From Triatoma infestans (lineage: Eukaryota > Arthropoda > Insecta > Hemiptera > Reduviidae), in assembly GCA_011037195.1 (NCBI GenBank), contig JAAEAF010000665.1, positions 1 to 64,000 of the forward strand: a DNA stretch of 64,000 nucleotides, written 5' to 3'. The notes below the pieces were generated by a model. It did not search any database and had not been told where the DNA came from. It worked only from the letters and a program-made list of their open reading frames with translations. The position numbers and the translations under genes are program-made. The number at the start of each line of letters is the position of its first letter. Position 1 is the stretch's first letter. This document shows positions 20,590 through 32,060 of this stretch, in pieces.

Positions 20590-20870
20590 AAAATCTGATG
20601 TGAAACACTCACATAACGTTCTCTTACTCCAGTTTTCAAAATTGTACCTAATTGACAAATTTTTATAGTTTGTGTACCAAATTTGATGAAATTCCTTGGA
20701 GTTAGAGTCGAAAACTGAATAAAATGTTCAGTAAAAGCGCACATCCGGTGTAAAAATTTTCTTGAAACTCGGAATTTTGGCCATCTATTTATTTCTAATT
20801 AATTTTGTTTGGATGATAGAATTGTGTAATCAACCATAATAGCACCACAACACAATCGAGCACTGATGTC
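20590..20870 (-). repeat. Family F repeat, one-end fragment
   Basis: It begins AAATCTGATGTGAAACACTC, then a decayed ACTTTCTCTTACTCC. It continues with the TTTTATAGTTTGTGTACCAA block, AGCGCACATCCGGTG (mutated ETS-like word, 20735 on), CTTGAAACTCGGAATTTTGG and TAATTAATTTTGTTTGGATG, then stops. The remainder is missing. Confidence 0.7.
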
Positions 20871-21706
20871 TCTTAAATAAATTCAAGTTATAAGATTTTC
20901 CTGATAGTTTTCTTAGCGACAAGTATGACATTTACTAGCGATTGTTTTCTTAGCGACTATTTAACCAGCATTGAATAAAAATTAATTTGTTTATATGAAC
21001 GTAAAATTGTTTCGAAACCATTCATGGCGTATGAGTAACTGACTCCATATTAAAAGTATTTCTTTAAAAAAAAAAAAAAAAAAAAATTAAACGATTTCCT
21101 TGTTTATTATATCCTTTTTGACTGATCGATATGACATGACAGCGCGATGTTGTATAGATCAGTGATCAGAAAAAAATGATTATGTATTGCTGATGAGGTA
21201 CCTATTATAAGTCTTTTTTTATCGTTTCTAAAAAAAGAAGAAATAGTCTTTCGAAATTATGGCATTTTTAGTTGCCATGGTTATGATAAAAATCACATAA
21301 TAATATAGTAATCATATATAATCACATAAAGTCGATACAGTAGGGGGAGAATAACAGTTGAATAGTAAATTTGTCCAAAACTGGGAAAATATTAGGTTAC
21401 ATGCATATTTGATGAAAATATCAAAGCCGTTTTCCCTAACCCCTCACTTAAGGACCTACCTGTTTAACGACCACTGCTCAAACTTACAACTTTTTTTTTT
21501 GACGGAAATTTTGTTTATCGCCCATATTTGTAGCTAACGACTTCAACTATATGTAGTAATTCATTCGATGTTGCAATCAGTGCCGGTCGCGAACTTATTA
21601 TATGTAAATATATATATATTCATACGTTTAAATGTCGAATGTTTAAAAAAAGTAGAACGGCAAAGTAAAATGACGTTTTACTTTGCTATCGAGAAATTTA
21701 CAAAGA
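20871..21706. other. Unassigned A+T-rich sequence
   Basis: Nothing recognised apart from a poly(A) run at 21066-21086 and a T run near 21491. Confidence 0.5.
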
Positions 21707-21710
21707 AAAT

Positions 21711-22784
21711 AATAAATGTTATGAAGAAATTTGGTGAGGGTCGGTTAAGAAAGAAATATTCAATCATGCCAACGTTTCGACAGAGTTTTCTGTCTTTATC
21801 AAGGCTTTAATCTAAAAAAAACACAATACAATGAGGAACCACAATACATTAATCATATTTTAAATTGCAGAATAATAATAAATTTTTTTTTTACATAAAA
21901 ATAATATTGAACTTACATATGGATAGTTGTGAAAATGTGGGGGAAAGAATTCTGAATGGAACTATGAAAACTACACTTTTGTTACATCCCAGAAAGAAAA
22001 CAAAAAAAAAAATTAAAAGTTAATTAGTTTCTTGTCTTAAATCATCTGCAGAAATGAAAGCTGGGTTAAATAAGCAAAGAAGTGAAAGGGATTTGTGGAA
22101 ATTTTTAGGGATGGGGTAGGTGAAAGGGAATTCTAGAAGGTCATGTTTTGAAAAAACCGTTATACAGGACGGACAAATTATTGGTATCATTTCAAAAATT
22201 TACAGAAAATTTATTTCTTTTGATATATATCGTTTTCATATATTTCTTTTTTTCCTGTTAGTTTCATAGTTTTGCTAGAATTTTTGATTTAGAAAAATCA
22301 AATTTATGATATTTGTTCCCTAAAATGTTTCGTCAGGTGCAGTAATGTTGTCTGTCATTTTGATTTCTGCTATCGTATTCATGCTGGTATATTCTGTTTT
22401 TTAAGTACTTATAGTTTGATCAACATAAACAGCTGGGCATTGTGTACAGTCTATCTGGTAAACGAGGTCTGATTGTAATTTGTTGTTATCGTAATGTCGT
22501 GTGTTGGTGAGTGTAGATAAAAGAAATTCATTAAGTGTTTTATTAATGAGGTTTCTCCACACTTTCACAACTATCTATGTGTAAGTTCAATATTATTTTT
22601 ATTTAAAAGAAAATTTATTATTACTCTGCATTTTACAATATTATTAATGCATTGTGGTTCCTCATTGTATTGTTTTTTAGATTAAAGCCTTGATAAAGAC
22701 AGGAAACTCTGTCGAAACGTTGGCATAATTGAATGTTTCTTTGTTGACCGATCCTCACTAAATTTCTTCATAACATAATTTATT
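21711..22784 (-). mobile_element. Penelope-like element remnant with inverted terminal arms
   Basis: Arms of about 235 bp (21711-21946 and 22552-22784) are inverted copies of each other. Each contains a stem-GAAA block (GACAG, a short loop, CTGTC, GAAACGTTGG) downstream of CTTGATAAA, resembling a hammerhead ribozyme's stem II and GAAA box. Between the arms, on the minus strand, lies a GIY-YIG nuclease fragment. Penelope-like elements combine a reverse transcriptase, a C-terminal GIY-YIG domain, inverted partial LTR-like ends and hammerhead motifs. The reverse transcriptase is gone here. Confidence 0.75.
22264..22560 (-). pseudogene. GIY-YIG endonuclease fragment of a Penelope-like element
   Basis: In minus orientation the translation runs D-L-V-Y-Q-I-D-C-T-Q-C (22466-22434) and V-Y-V-D-Q-T (22429-22412). 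After a one-base frame break it reads L-K-N-R-I-Y-Q-H, then H-K-F-D-F-S-K-S-K-I-L to a stop near 22267. This is the order of a Penelope GIY-YIG domain: VY-x-I-x-C-x2-C, YVGQT, an Arg helix, H, then HxFDF...IL. The YVG glycine is aspartate here. One internal stop and one frameshift make it non-functional. The domain would nick target DNA for insertion in an active element. Confidence 0.75.
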
Positions 22785-24738
22785 CATCAACGGTCAACAA
22801 ATACTTTTATTATAAAGTAATAAATGTACAAAGTAGGGCATGTTAGACGTGTTTTTCTCGAAAGCTTTATCTTCTTTGGATGGTCCGTCAACAGATCCTG
22901 ACAGCTTTAATGATGATTATGATTTAATTTAATTGACGACTGACTAATATACTATTAAGACATACTTGTATGGATATAATTATTTTGTTGTACTCTTTAT
23001 ATGGATTTTAATTTTTTTTTGAGAGTTTTCGATGTTTTTTCCATAATTTAATTATATTGTTAAGTACACTAATAAAAATTAAAACCAAATTTTTAAGTTA
23101 AAAATTTGCTTCCAATATTTTCTCAATAGAGACACAACTGAGATTTTCTCAATATGTTACTCGCTTACCGACCAGGTCATGGAAACGGAACTCGGCATTA
23201 AGTGAGGAGTACCTGTACTGAGATCTTGTCAGTTTTTCAATGGGAAATACGGATTATGAAGAATCCTTCCTTGAGGATGTTAAACGGTTTTTCGAGAATA
23301 GTGTATAACTATAACTAATGTATACTGGATTATGGCCAGAAGATCCGATACACTTTTTTCAAACAACTCCTTGAAATTAGCTCTAGATACGGAAGAACTA
23401 TTAATTACTTCCAAATTTCCCACTCAAATATCCTATGATGTGCTTCTTCAGATTTGTTTTTGCTTTTAAGAATATACAATAAAAACCAAAATATAAATCT
23501 AAGAAATATTTACGCCAATTCAACACGAATAACAACGAAAGTGTAAATATATAATGTGATAATAGAAGGAAACACTCTCGGCAGTTTGTTCTCCTCTATT
23601 CATCGACTTGTTAAAATATACTCTCATTGCTTTTTGTTAGTGGGGGAGCCCATAGTAACAGAACAGTGAACACCGCCAATGGGTGTCTATTGTTATTTTA
23701 TCAGTTTTTGTTAACGTTTATAAAAAAAGTTTTTTTTTTCTTGAGGTTTCTTTTATTCCATGACAAAATGATACGTCATTTGTGGTAATTAACTTTTAAA
23801 AGAATCAATTAAACCTCAAAGTTCGTAAAATAAATGAATCATTTAAGATGACTATTTTACATTTTAGTTCGAAAAGAATAAAATGATTAGTAAATAAAAA
23901 TAAAAAAAAAAAAGCCTAGATACTAGAAAACAATGTGCTAGTTACTTTTGCGTGTAAAATAGATAATTGAGATAATAGTTCAATTAGTGGTGGACATGTG
24001 TTTGCACTTAATATGCTAGACTTTGTATTTTTCGTAGGCATTAACGCAAAAATGTGAGAGGAGTATTTTTTTAATTTTCTGCATGAATTTAAAGTAGATA
24101 GCCGGGATAAAAATAGAGTGTATAATAAATTGAGATAACTGTACAACAGACAGACTTTGATGAGCAAGTCTTAAAGTAGTAGTCATTGAGACTGACTTCC
24201 GGGAATGGCTATTACATTCGCCACGCCTCTTTTTAGCTGGATATAAATAATAAAAAATGACATTACTGATTAAATTTTTACATATTTATAAACAAATTGA
24301 TCAAATTTTATATATTAATAATAATACACTTTATTTAAAAGAAAATATTACATACAGAAATAAGTAAATTAGTATTACATAGCATGGCATGAAGCCGTCT
24401 GCCAGAGTTTGGTTATTAATTTTACATAAAAAGAAAAGCAAAATTGCATATAACAAAGAAAATTACTATTTTGCTATTACTATTTTATTATAATTATTAC
24501 TTATGAAATTATAGGTATTAATGATTGGTTTTATTTCTATAATCTAGAGCTTGTTGAACACATTTTACAAAAATTTATACAACAAATTTTATATATATAT
24601 TATGTATATATCATTTGCCTTTAGACTAGAAGGCGTTCGTTAGGAGAATTCTTAGCATTTTAAATTTTTTGAAGACTATTAATTATAAGAAGAAGTTCGT
24701 TTGTTTTTTTTTTTGGCGAATGATGTCTCTCTCTCTCT
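22785..24738. other. Unassigned A+T-rich sequence
   Basis: No gene or repeat was recognised. Short open frames (for example 24167-23916, minus) have no motif. CCACGCC and a CCGGGAAT word near 24200 are isolated. Confidence 0.5.
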
Positions 24739-24748
24739 ATTAAGCCTA

Positions 24749-25019
24749 CGCCACTGCGACCCCTATGGGTCTATTCTAGCACTAACTGTTTAGGGTACCA
24801 TCTCCGGTCCTGTCTGTTTGATTAGACTTGCGAGTCTGGAGAGAGAGACTCTTGGATGAAGCTTGAAAGCGTCAAGTTCTCCTCTCTAAAGAGGAGAAAG
24901 TCCAGCCATAAAAGCCCCTGCACTGACACAGTATGTCAATGCTGTTTCTTACTCTTCCTGTCAAAATCTACACAGGCTAATGACACAGGCCATTGTCAGA
25001 CTCATGCAGTGATATGCTA
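24749..25019. mobile_element. Possible ~270-bp insertion flanked by ATTAAGCCTA
   Basis: ATTAAGCCTA lies at 24739-24748 and again at 25020-25029, framing a G+C-richer stretch that begins CGCCACTGCGACCCC. No poly(A) tail, tRNA-like promoter boxes or coding region are clear. The repeat may instead be a local direct duplication, because a CGCC-like word follows it on both sides. Confidence 0.3.
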
Positions 25020-25259
25020 ATTAAGCCTAAGTCGCCAGAAAAGAAAGCCTACAGTCATCCTATGGTCGCGCGCACGGAATTGTTGGTATAGCTTTTCAGT
25101 AAGTCTTGGCGAGTAGCTGTTAATAGACTTGTCCTATGTCAAGATAAATTTACATGATTCTCGGAGCCAAAGAGGCAGCTCGTTCCGAATTACCACCGTT
25201 CAATCTCCTTGCACACCCTCAGATGTAAAGATTCACTTCAAGAAAATTTGTAACAGAAA

Positions 25260-26535
25260 AGGGTGGTTTGAAAAGTTCTCGGTTTGTACTAGAAAGAAGT
25301 GTCTTACCTCGGTGGAATTGCTTTTATTTTTCAACATAGTCTCCCTGTAGACTAATGCATTTGGTCCAGCGATGTTCCAATGCCTTTATCCCATCTCGAA
25401 AATGAGATTCCTCCAGGCCTGCAAAGTACCTCTCCAATTCGGCTGTCAGTTCTTCCGTTGTAGGAAATCTCCGTCCACCGAGGAAAATTTTCAGCTTGGG
25501 GAAGAGATGAAAGTCTGATGGTGCCAAATCAGGTGAATAAGGTGGATGTGGCAACAATTCGTACCTCAGTTCATGAAGTTTTGCCATGGCAATAACACTT
25601 GCGGGCGGGCGTTGTCATGATGAAAGATGACTTTCTTCCATGCCAAACCAGGCCTTTTTTCGCGTATCTTTTCCTGTAGTTGGTCTAGGAGGTTTGCATA
25701 GTATTGCCCCGTAATTGTTTGGCCAGTAGGAAGATAATCTATGAGCAGAATGCCTTTTGCATCCCAGAAAACTGAGGCCATGACCTTTCCGGCCTTTGCT
25801 TTCTTTGGTGGTGGTGACTCAGCATGTTTCTACTGCTTTGACTGCTGTTTTGTCTCTGGGGTATATTAGTGGACCTAAGTTTCACCTGTAGTCACAAACC
25901 GGCGCAAAAAATCTTGTTGGTTGCGCTGAAAACGGGCCAGACTTTGTTCGGACATTTCCAATCTGGTGCGTTTATGGTCCAATGTCAAGAGCCGCGGCAC
26001 CCATCTTGCCGATAAGTTTTTCATTCCTAATTCTTCGATTAAAATGTGATATACCCGTTCAGATGACATCCTTATAGCTCCAGCAATCTCTCGCACTTTC
26101 AGTCGACGATCCTCCATGACCATTTTATGCACTTTTGCGATAAATTCTGGGGTCGTAGCACTTTTTGGCCGTCCACTACGCGGATCATCATCTAAGCTCT
26201 CCCGACCAAATTTAAACTCGCTGGTCCACTTGGCAACAGTTGAATATGAAGGAGCAGAGTCCCCCAGTGTGTTCTGAAAGTCGGCATGAATTTCCTTTGC
26301 TTTCATACCTTTCTTTACAAAGTACTTAATCAAACAGCTCGAATCTCAGTTTTTTCCATTGTCACAAATCACTACGCGGGAACAACAACAAAGAGTCGTC
26401 ACTACCACTTTCCTGTAGCAAGAGCACTGACACGCCACGTGTTCACTCACAAAGGATGTGTGATTATTGCGCGGGAACCTCGTTGCTCTAGCACTGACAT
26501 CTAGCGGTGATTCCGAGAACTTTTCAAACCACCCT
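25260..26535 (-). mobile_element. mariner transposon, complete length, inactive
   Basis: Inverted ends AGGGTGGTTTGAAAAGTTCT (with CGG following) begin at 25260 and, inverted, end at 26535, giving 1276 bp, the usual mariner size. The outermost bases differ between ends (TACGAGGG on the right, ACAGAAAAGGG on the left), so the TA duplication is not clear on the left. It carries one broken transposase gene on the minus strand and sits inside a LINE fragment. Confidence 0.9.
25324..26359 (-). pseudogene. mariner transposase pseudogene
   Basis: In an active element this enzyme cuts and pastes the transposon at TA sites. The start ATG is at 26359 (M-E-K-T-E-I-R-A-V). A frame break follows within ten codons, and the helix-turn-helix DNA-binding half then reads to 25875 (Y-F-V-K-K-G-M, G-R-P-K-S, W-V-P-R-L-L-T). 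The first catalytic Asp of the D,D34D triad is Gly (T-G-E-T; codon 25886-25884). Three in-frame stops follow (25877-25875, 25868-25866, 25832-25830), the first where Trp is expected. The second Asp (H-H-D-N) survives, a frameshift occurs near 25590, and the third Asp region (S-P-D-L-A-P-S-D) survives. Clearly dead. Confidence 0.93.
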
Positions 26536-27067
26536 CGTAATTGTACGAAAGGCAAATTCTACTCCTCCATTCAATCCTCCATCCACTATAAAGCCATGGT
26601 ACGACAGGTATTCAGAAAATAGAAATTTTTATAGCACCATATGCAGACTGAGATTTAATCACAATTACTCTCCACAGCACTTGTCCCGTATCGGAATACA
26701 AATTAATTCTATATGTACTTGCGATACTGCATCTATAGCCGACTCAAACCATTTGATCTTAGCTTGCAACAAATATACATACGGTAGAGACCAACTGTGG
26801 CGAGCAATACACAAGACAAACTGCCCTCTACCAGCTAACTTACTTACTATACTGTCACTTCCACTCACACTGACATCTACTTAGACTTATACAAATACAT
26901 TAGGTCCAACAAGATTACAGTTAATACATATCAAAATGTCACTTCACCATGTTATTTTATTTCATTTAATTTTTTAATTTTGTTACCCCCTTATAAAACC
27001 ATATAAATTAAAATATTGGCTAATATGCTCAGTACATTAAGGCCATTTAGAAAAAAAAAAAAAAAAA

Positions 27068-28854
27068 ATTACATGGGAACTTAGTTGATCAGGATAGAAA
27101 CTCACAAACTTAACATAGTTAATAAAAAGTAAAGACACGTTGTTGAATAAGAATCAGAAGTTCCCTTGCCAATTAGCCGTAAAATAAAAAAATAACGGCA
27201 AAATCGAGAAGCCGAAGAATAAATTAATCTAATCGACAAATTTTATTTAAACTTGGAATGTGGACTAAGTGTTTAATAGTTATTTACGTAATAGAATAAA
27301 CAGTCATCTGTTGAGTAAGTTCAGGGAACAATTAGCATTGGATACTTCTTGTTGCTAATGCCAGCCGCATCGCCCACATGCATCTCCGACGACTTTTTTG
27401 TCCCTCCCGATGTCACAGCTACTACCCTGGACGGATAAACGCGCAACAATCTTCAAGTTACAATGTCGTATGAAGCTCGGCAATGCCAGGGCTCATTTTC
27501 ATTAGTAAATCAACATTTTCTTTAAATCAACTTCTAAAGAGCAAGCAATCAAGAAGTTAGGAAACAACCAGCCTAATGGTGGTATCTTATTGTCTTCCAA
27601 ACTACCATGAAAGAACTTTACACACAACTCTCAAAGAATACATCAGGCAAATGCAAATGCACACAACTGTCTGCACTGAGCTCTCTACTAAAAGCCCTTT
27701 CAGGAAAGTTCTCATAAATCTAGCTATAGTAACTATTCGACAATCTAGCTATAGTAACTATTCTGCCATAGTAAGTAGCCAACATCACTCAGCGCTTGGT
27801 CACTCTATCCTCTCAAATATATTCTTTCTCCTCAAGAAATATAAACTGTTATAAAAATGCATAAGCAATGATTTTTTAGTGTCCATTGTTGCAACAATAC
27901 CATCATTCTGTCCCAAAGATTTCAATCCTAGATGTTAGTAGCTAGATGTAGATGTTCTGTACCATACATTATAAAGAATATAGAAGAATATATAATGCAA
28001 AATACGACAGAAAAAAAAAGACATAACTTGGAACTACACCGTAGGACAAATGTTTAAATAATAAATTCCAACTCTCACAAAAAGTTAACAGAAAATAAAT
28101 AAAGTTAACGTGACAAAAGTTTCTCACACACATATCCTAAATTCTTCTTTTTTTGGAAGGTGGGGTATTAACTAACTACATTATGTATTCTAAAGTTGGT
28201 TTCTTTAGGTGTTAGATGCCAACATCGATTTTTGATTAGATCTTTTTAATGTCGAACTTATAACACATGATGGAATGAAATTCACGCAATCTTTCTTAAC
28301 TTACACACGAACTACTATTATTTCAAACTTTTTATTTTTTTTCTGTTTCAATAACCTTAAAGAAGAAAGATGCCTCAAACACAAATGTTTGTCTGAATTT
28401 GGCGCCAAAATAATAACTTAAACAAGCGAGTGAACTAAAGGCGGGAAATAAATAATTAATATTTATACAATGAAGTGAAATAATACGTGACTATTGTAAT
28501 AATATACGATTAAGTGCAAATTAAGCAGCCGTCCTGTAGTTTATTTTGTGTTCTGTTTTAATTATTATTATTATTCAAATAATTTCAATTCAATCTTCTA
28601 AAAATATATAATAGATTTCGATTATTTTTTTCGATTTATTCTAGTCCTTCTCTATTATCGTTGATGTTATTGAACTTGCACATTAAACAGTCTGTTCTTA
28701 GCGATCGGTTGGATGATATTATTAATATTTTTAAAACGTAAGATAGTTATAATAATATTCAGTTCGTTAAACACCAAACTCCAAATTGGTTAAATTGAAT
28801 TTGGAAGTTCCTTATTTGTTTTTACTCCAAAATTGTACAGTTGGTGCAATGTAC
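27068..28854. other. Mostly unassigned; one dispersed-repeat segment at 27.56-27.86 kb
   Basis: The segment at about 27560-27860 (CTGTCTGCACTGAGCTCTCT, CACTCTATCCTCTC) resembles part of 41.03-41.27 kb and contains an internal duplication of CAATCTAGCTATAGTAACTA (27735-27765). A G+C-richer patch lies at 27365-27500. Otherwise no coding or repeat signal is recognised. Confidence 0.4.
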
Positions 28855-29130
28855 GCGAAGTAAAGAGCTAACATGATCTTGTCAACCCATGAGAACCCCT
28901 AAGTACTGAAAAAAAGAAGTTTTTAGCGAATGATTTTGTGTGAACAACGAAATATCCCCAAAAAGGGGAAAAATCGTAGGAAGAATCAAACTTGATATTC
29001 TGTTTAACTTCCACCATCGCGTCTAACACGAAGTTTTTTTGGTCAAAATTCATCTACCGGAAATGTGACTTATATACATGATTTTTCCCATTTGTGGGGG
29101 ATTTTCTTGAAACTTGGCGCACTATCTCTA
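28855..29130 (+). repeat. Family F repeat, degenerate, plus orientation
   Basis: It contains TTTTTAGCGAATGATTTTGTG, AAACTTGATATTCTGTTTAA, AAAATTCATCTACCGGAAATG (29047 on) and GATTTTCTTGAAACTTGG in plus order. It directly abuts a better copy in the opposite orientation. Confidence 0.6.
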
Positions 29131-29147
29131 GACAAAAAAAAAAAAAA

Positions 29148-29719
29148 ATCTGCTGTGAAACACTCACACAACTTTCTCTTACTCCAGTTCTGAAAATTGT
29201 AACCGACAAATTTTATAGTTTGCATATCAAATTCTAATGAAATTCGTCGAAAACAGAAAAACTGTTCAGTTAAAGCGCACTTCCGGTTTACTAGTTTTCT
29301 TAAACTTGAAATTTTGGCCATCTATTTATTTCTAATTAATTTTGTTTGGATGATAGAATTATATAATCAACTATGATAGCACTTTAGAGAAAAGCATAAC
29401 CCCCCACCCCTCTCCCAAAAGTGCCCTTGAATGAATTTTCTCGGAGAAATGTTTCAAATAAAAGCTGTAGCTCTTTGTATGAATAGTTGACATAATAAGT
29501 TTGAAGAAAATCGTCGGAGCCATTTTTGAAAAAATCGCAAAAAAGTCAACAAACCAACTAGTAAAGTGGTACTTCCGGTATAGGAATTTTGGCAGATAAC
29601 ACATGTCAGATCCCATGGTGAGACCTAAATGGAATATCAAGTTTCAACTTCCTATGGTTTTTCGTTTTTGAGCTATGCTGTTCACATACATACATACACG
29701 CACAGGAGAGAGAGAGAAG

Positions 29720-29764
<45 letters not shown>

Positions 29765-29890
29765 CCAGTTTTTGCTAAAAACCACTTTTTTGGACTAAGG
29801 GACCTCAAAACGGACATTTCCGGTGAAAACTCGATATCGAAAATGTGACATGATTACAATACTTCCTCTTACTAGGAGTAAGAGAAAGTA
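29148..29890 (-). repeat. Family F repeat, near full-length copy with one internal unit
   Basis: It runs from TCTGCTGTGAAACACTCACA and ACTTTCTCTTACTCC to the hairpin TCTTACTAGGAGTAAGAGA. ACTTCCGGT occurs at 29279 and 29571, one 292-bp unit apart, so this copy has one unit where others have two. The microsatellite is (GA)n here (about 29704-29764) instead of (AC)n. Non-coding. Confidence 0.85.
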
Positions 29891-30039
29891 AAAAGCCTGA
29901 ACATTTTTATCTGAATTGAAATATTTCTCCACGAAATTGGATTTTTGGAAGGTATCCTCTAAAGTTCCATTTCAGTTACAAACTACGGTTCTTCCATCTA
30001 CAATCTACAGAGTATTAGGATACATTAAAACTATTGTTA

Positions 30040-30164
30040 CAAAATTCAAATTTGGAGAAAATCAGAAGTGCAACTGTGCAGAATAGGTGGCAAGTTTTTT
30101 TTTGGCTATTTTTAGAAAATGGCTCCAACAATTTTCTTTAAACTCATATTATATAAACCTAGCA
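30040..30164 (+). repeat. Family F fragment
   Basis: ATTTTTAGAAAATGGCTCCA, ACAATTTTCTTTAAACTC and ATATTATATAAACC match the plus-strand core block. A LINE fragment follows immediately. Confidence 0.5.
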
Positions 30165-30890
30165 AATAAGTGTTGTCCCTCTCCTGGCCTATCTCATCTG
30201 CCTGCCCTATGGCTTTCCAGATAGCTACCAATTCCGCCGTATATATTGAAGCAATATTTGAAAGCCTGTACTTCTTGGAGATGCTAGTCTGGGAGTCTCA
30301 TACAGCACAACCACTCCATGGATCCATCCGTAAACAAGAAATACGGTTTGGCTAGGCTCTCCTTAAACACCGCCTTGATCCTCCAAACCATACAATCACC
30401 CCATTCGTTTTTAAGTTTGTCATATATATCTAAATGAACATAACATGAATCTGAACAAGCCATACTGTAAGGTTATAATCGCCTCGCGATCCTATGCAAA
30501 GCAGTAATCTGGAATACATGTCAGTTATCAATCCTACCATTCTGACACTCACAGGCTGTTTCTTTTTATACCAAAACCTGTGTGAGAGTACCAATTCCGC
30601 CAGCCTACAGATTCCCGTTTGAGGCAGCTGATTAAACGATATCAGTCTTCTACACAAGAATCTACACATTAAATAAATCTCTTCTTAGTGGTGGTGGAAT
30701 CACTTTAGCCTCCACCACTAGAATACTAGTGGGTGTGAATCTCATAGCGCCCAATCAAATACGTACCGCTTTATACTGAATTTTATCTAGCTTGGCCAAA
30801 GCTGATTGACAGGCATCTCCGTACATATCGCAAGCATAATCTATCTTGGACAAAATTAAGTTCCGGTAAAGAAGGAGTGCTATTTTTGCC
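30165..30890 (-). pseudogene. LINE fragment (I/Nimb-like): RT-RNase H connector and part of RNase H
   Basis: On the minus strand, starting near 30850, the translation gives L-D-Y-A-C-D-M-Y-G-D, S-A-L-A-K-L-D-K-I-Q-Y-K-A-V-R-I (stop) and L-G-A-M-R-F-T-P-T-S. Further on come T-D-G-S (30331-30320), the first RNase H acidic motif, and T-A-E-L-V-A-I-W-K-A-I (near 30240-30210), the second. Several stops and frameshifts lie between. The same family recurs at 48.5-51.4 kb. No tail or target duplication was found. Confidence 0.75.
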
Positions 30891-31784
30891 CCCCCTCCAT
30901 AAGTCACATGCGCTTATTTGAAATTATTTGAAAAAAAAAAATTCCCGAGATGCATTAGAGATGTATTTCTTTGGTCGTAAGGCACAATTGGCAGGAAAAA
31001 GCATGCGTATGCATCTCTAATGGTGGGGGCCAGTTCGAGCAAGATCTGTAATTAATGAGGAGTAAAATTTATAATAAAATAGTACTTTTCTTCTTATTCA
31101 ATCAAAAAACCATGTCATTTTGAACTTTCTTATAGGAATCATGTTTTCATTCATAACTTGTAAAATATCGCTCAAAGAAAAAAAAGCGTTCAAGTAAATT
31201 TTTCTTACAAAAAATAGAGGAATCTATTTCTTAAATAAAAACCACACCTTGCCATTTGAAAAAATGAAGTTGGGTGCCTGTATCTCGCTTCTCGAAGCAC
31301 CAAAACAAAATTTGCAAATTAAATTTGAATTTCTAACAAAAAACTACGGGGAAACGTATTTTTTAGTTTTTTTTTCTAGCTACCTTAGTTTCCGAGAAAA
31401 AGTCGTTATCCATATACCTTATAAAGTCGTCCTATATTTTTAATGAAAGACATCTATATTTCATTAAAAAGTTGCAAGTTTAATGGGGAAAATGTGTCGA
31501 TTAAAACTGTGATAAATGGAGTAAGAGAAAATTATGTGAACGTGTTTTATACCAGATTTTTTTTACTGTCACATAGTAGGGGTAAACAATTACATAGTGA
31601 TTATATGTAAACAATAACTTGACAATTCTTGCACGATACATCTAAACCTTTCAACAATAATCACTTTTATTTACATCACAACTTTTTCACACTGAAAGTT
31701 AGTTGAAGGATGCATCTAATTTGGTTTTAATGCGTGTTCGCAGGCAAGCTTTAAAAAAAAATAAAAAATAAAAAAGTATTTTTT
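30891..31784. other. Unassigned, with a small hairpin and a family F end
   Basis: CATTAGAGATGTAT and ATGCATCTCTAATG form an inverted pair (about 30950-31022), possibly an 80-bp MITE. A lone family F end (GAGTAAGAGAAAATTATGTG, then GTTTTATACCAGATTT) lies at 31508-31565. Nothing else recognised. Confidence 0.4.
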
Positions 31785-32060
31785 TTTTCTTGATAACCTG
31801 TGTCACATTGTGCTCATCGATCAGTTTTTGGGATTCACCCTCCTTAGCATGTCTTGGTAAACGGGGTCACAGACTTGCTGTGGGCAAAATCAGTTTTCAC
31901 ATTCCCTGTGCAATTGTTAAATCAGTTTACACAAACTTTGCCCTAAAACAAGTTTGTGATATTATATCACACTATTTATCAAGACTTCCGGAAGATGGAC
32001 AAACGATCGAAACTAGTCGATGACCCCCTATATGAAAAGTAGGTTATTGTGGAAAAAAAT
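31785..32060. repeat. Penelope-type palindrome, degenerate
   Basis: The left arm (GCTCATCGATCAGTTTTTGG) and right arm (GATCGAAACTAGTCGATGAC) are inverted partners like those at 16.0 kb, with a spacer that includes GTGATATTATATCAC. The ribozyme-like core is no longer intact. Confidence 0.4.

Larger units (their letters stand above)
25100..27067 (+). pseudogene. LINE 3' fragment (RNase H end and C-terminal domain), split by a mariner
   Basis: Left of the mariner (to about 25259) frames contain A-K-E-A-A-R-S, a typical RNase H end, and K-I-H-F-K-K-I. Right of it (26545-26880) the same polypeptide resumes with K-P-W-Y-D-R-Y, S-T-I-C-R-L-R-F-N-H and Q-H-L-S-R-I-G-I, followed by a C-x-C...D-S-N-H-L-I-L-A-C zinc-knuckle-like motif. 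The arrangement is that of Jockey/CR1-like LINEs whose ORF2 ends in RNase H. A 3' untranslated region and poly(A) at 27052-27067 close it. The 5' boundary and target duplication are not resolved. Confidence 0.65.

Noticed and set aside
21568..21810. 80-residue plus-strand frame at 21.6 kb
   Set aside because: Its second half is the inverted arm of the Penelope-like remnant and the first half has no domain.
29704..29764. (GA)n tract as a separate regulatory GAGA element
   Set aside because: It occupies the position where other family F copies have (AC)n or (GT)n, so it is the element's internal microsatellite.
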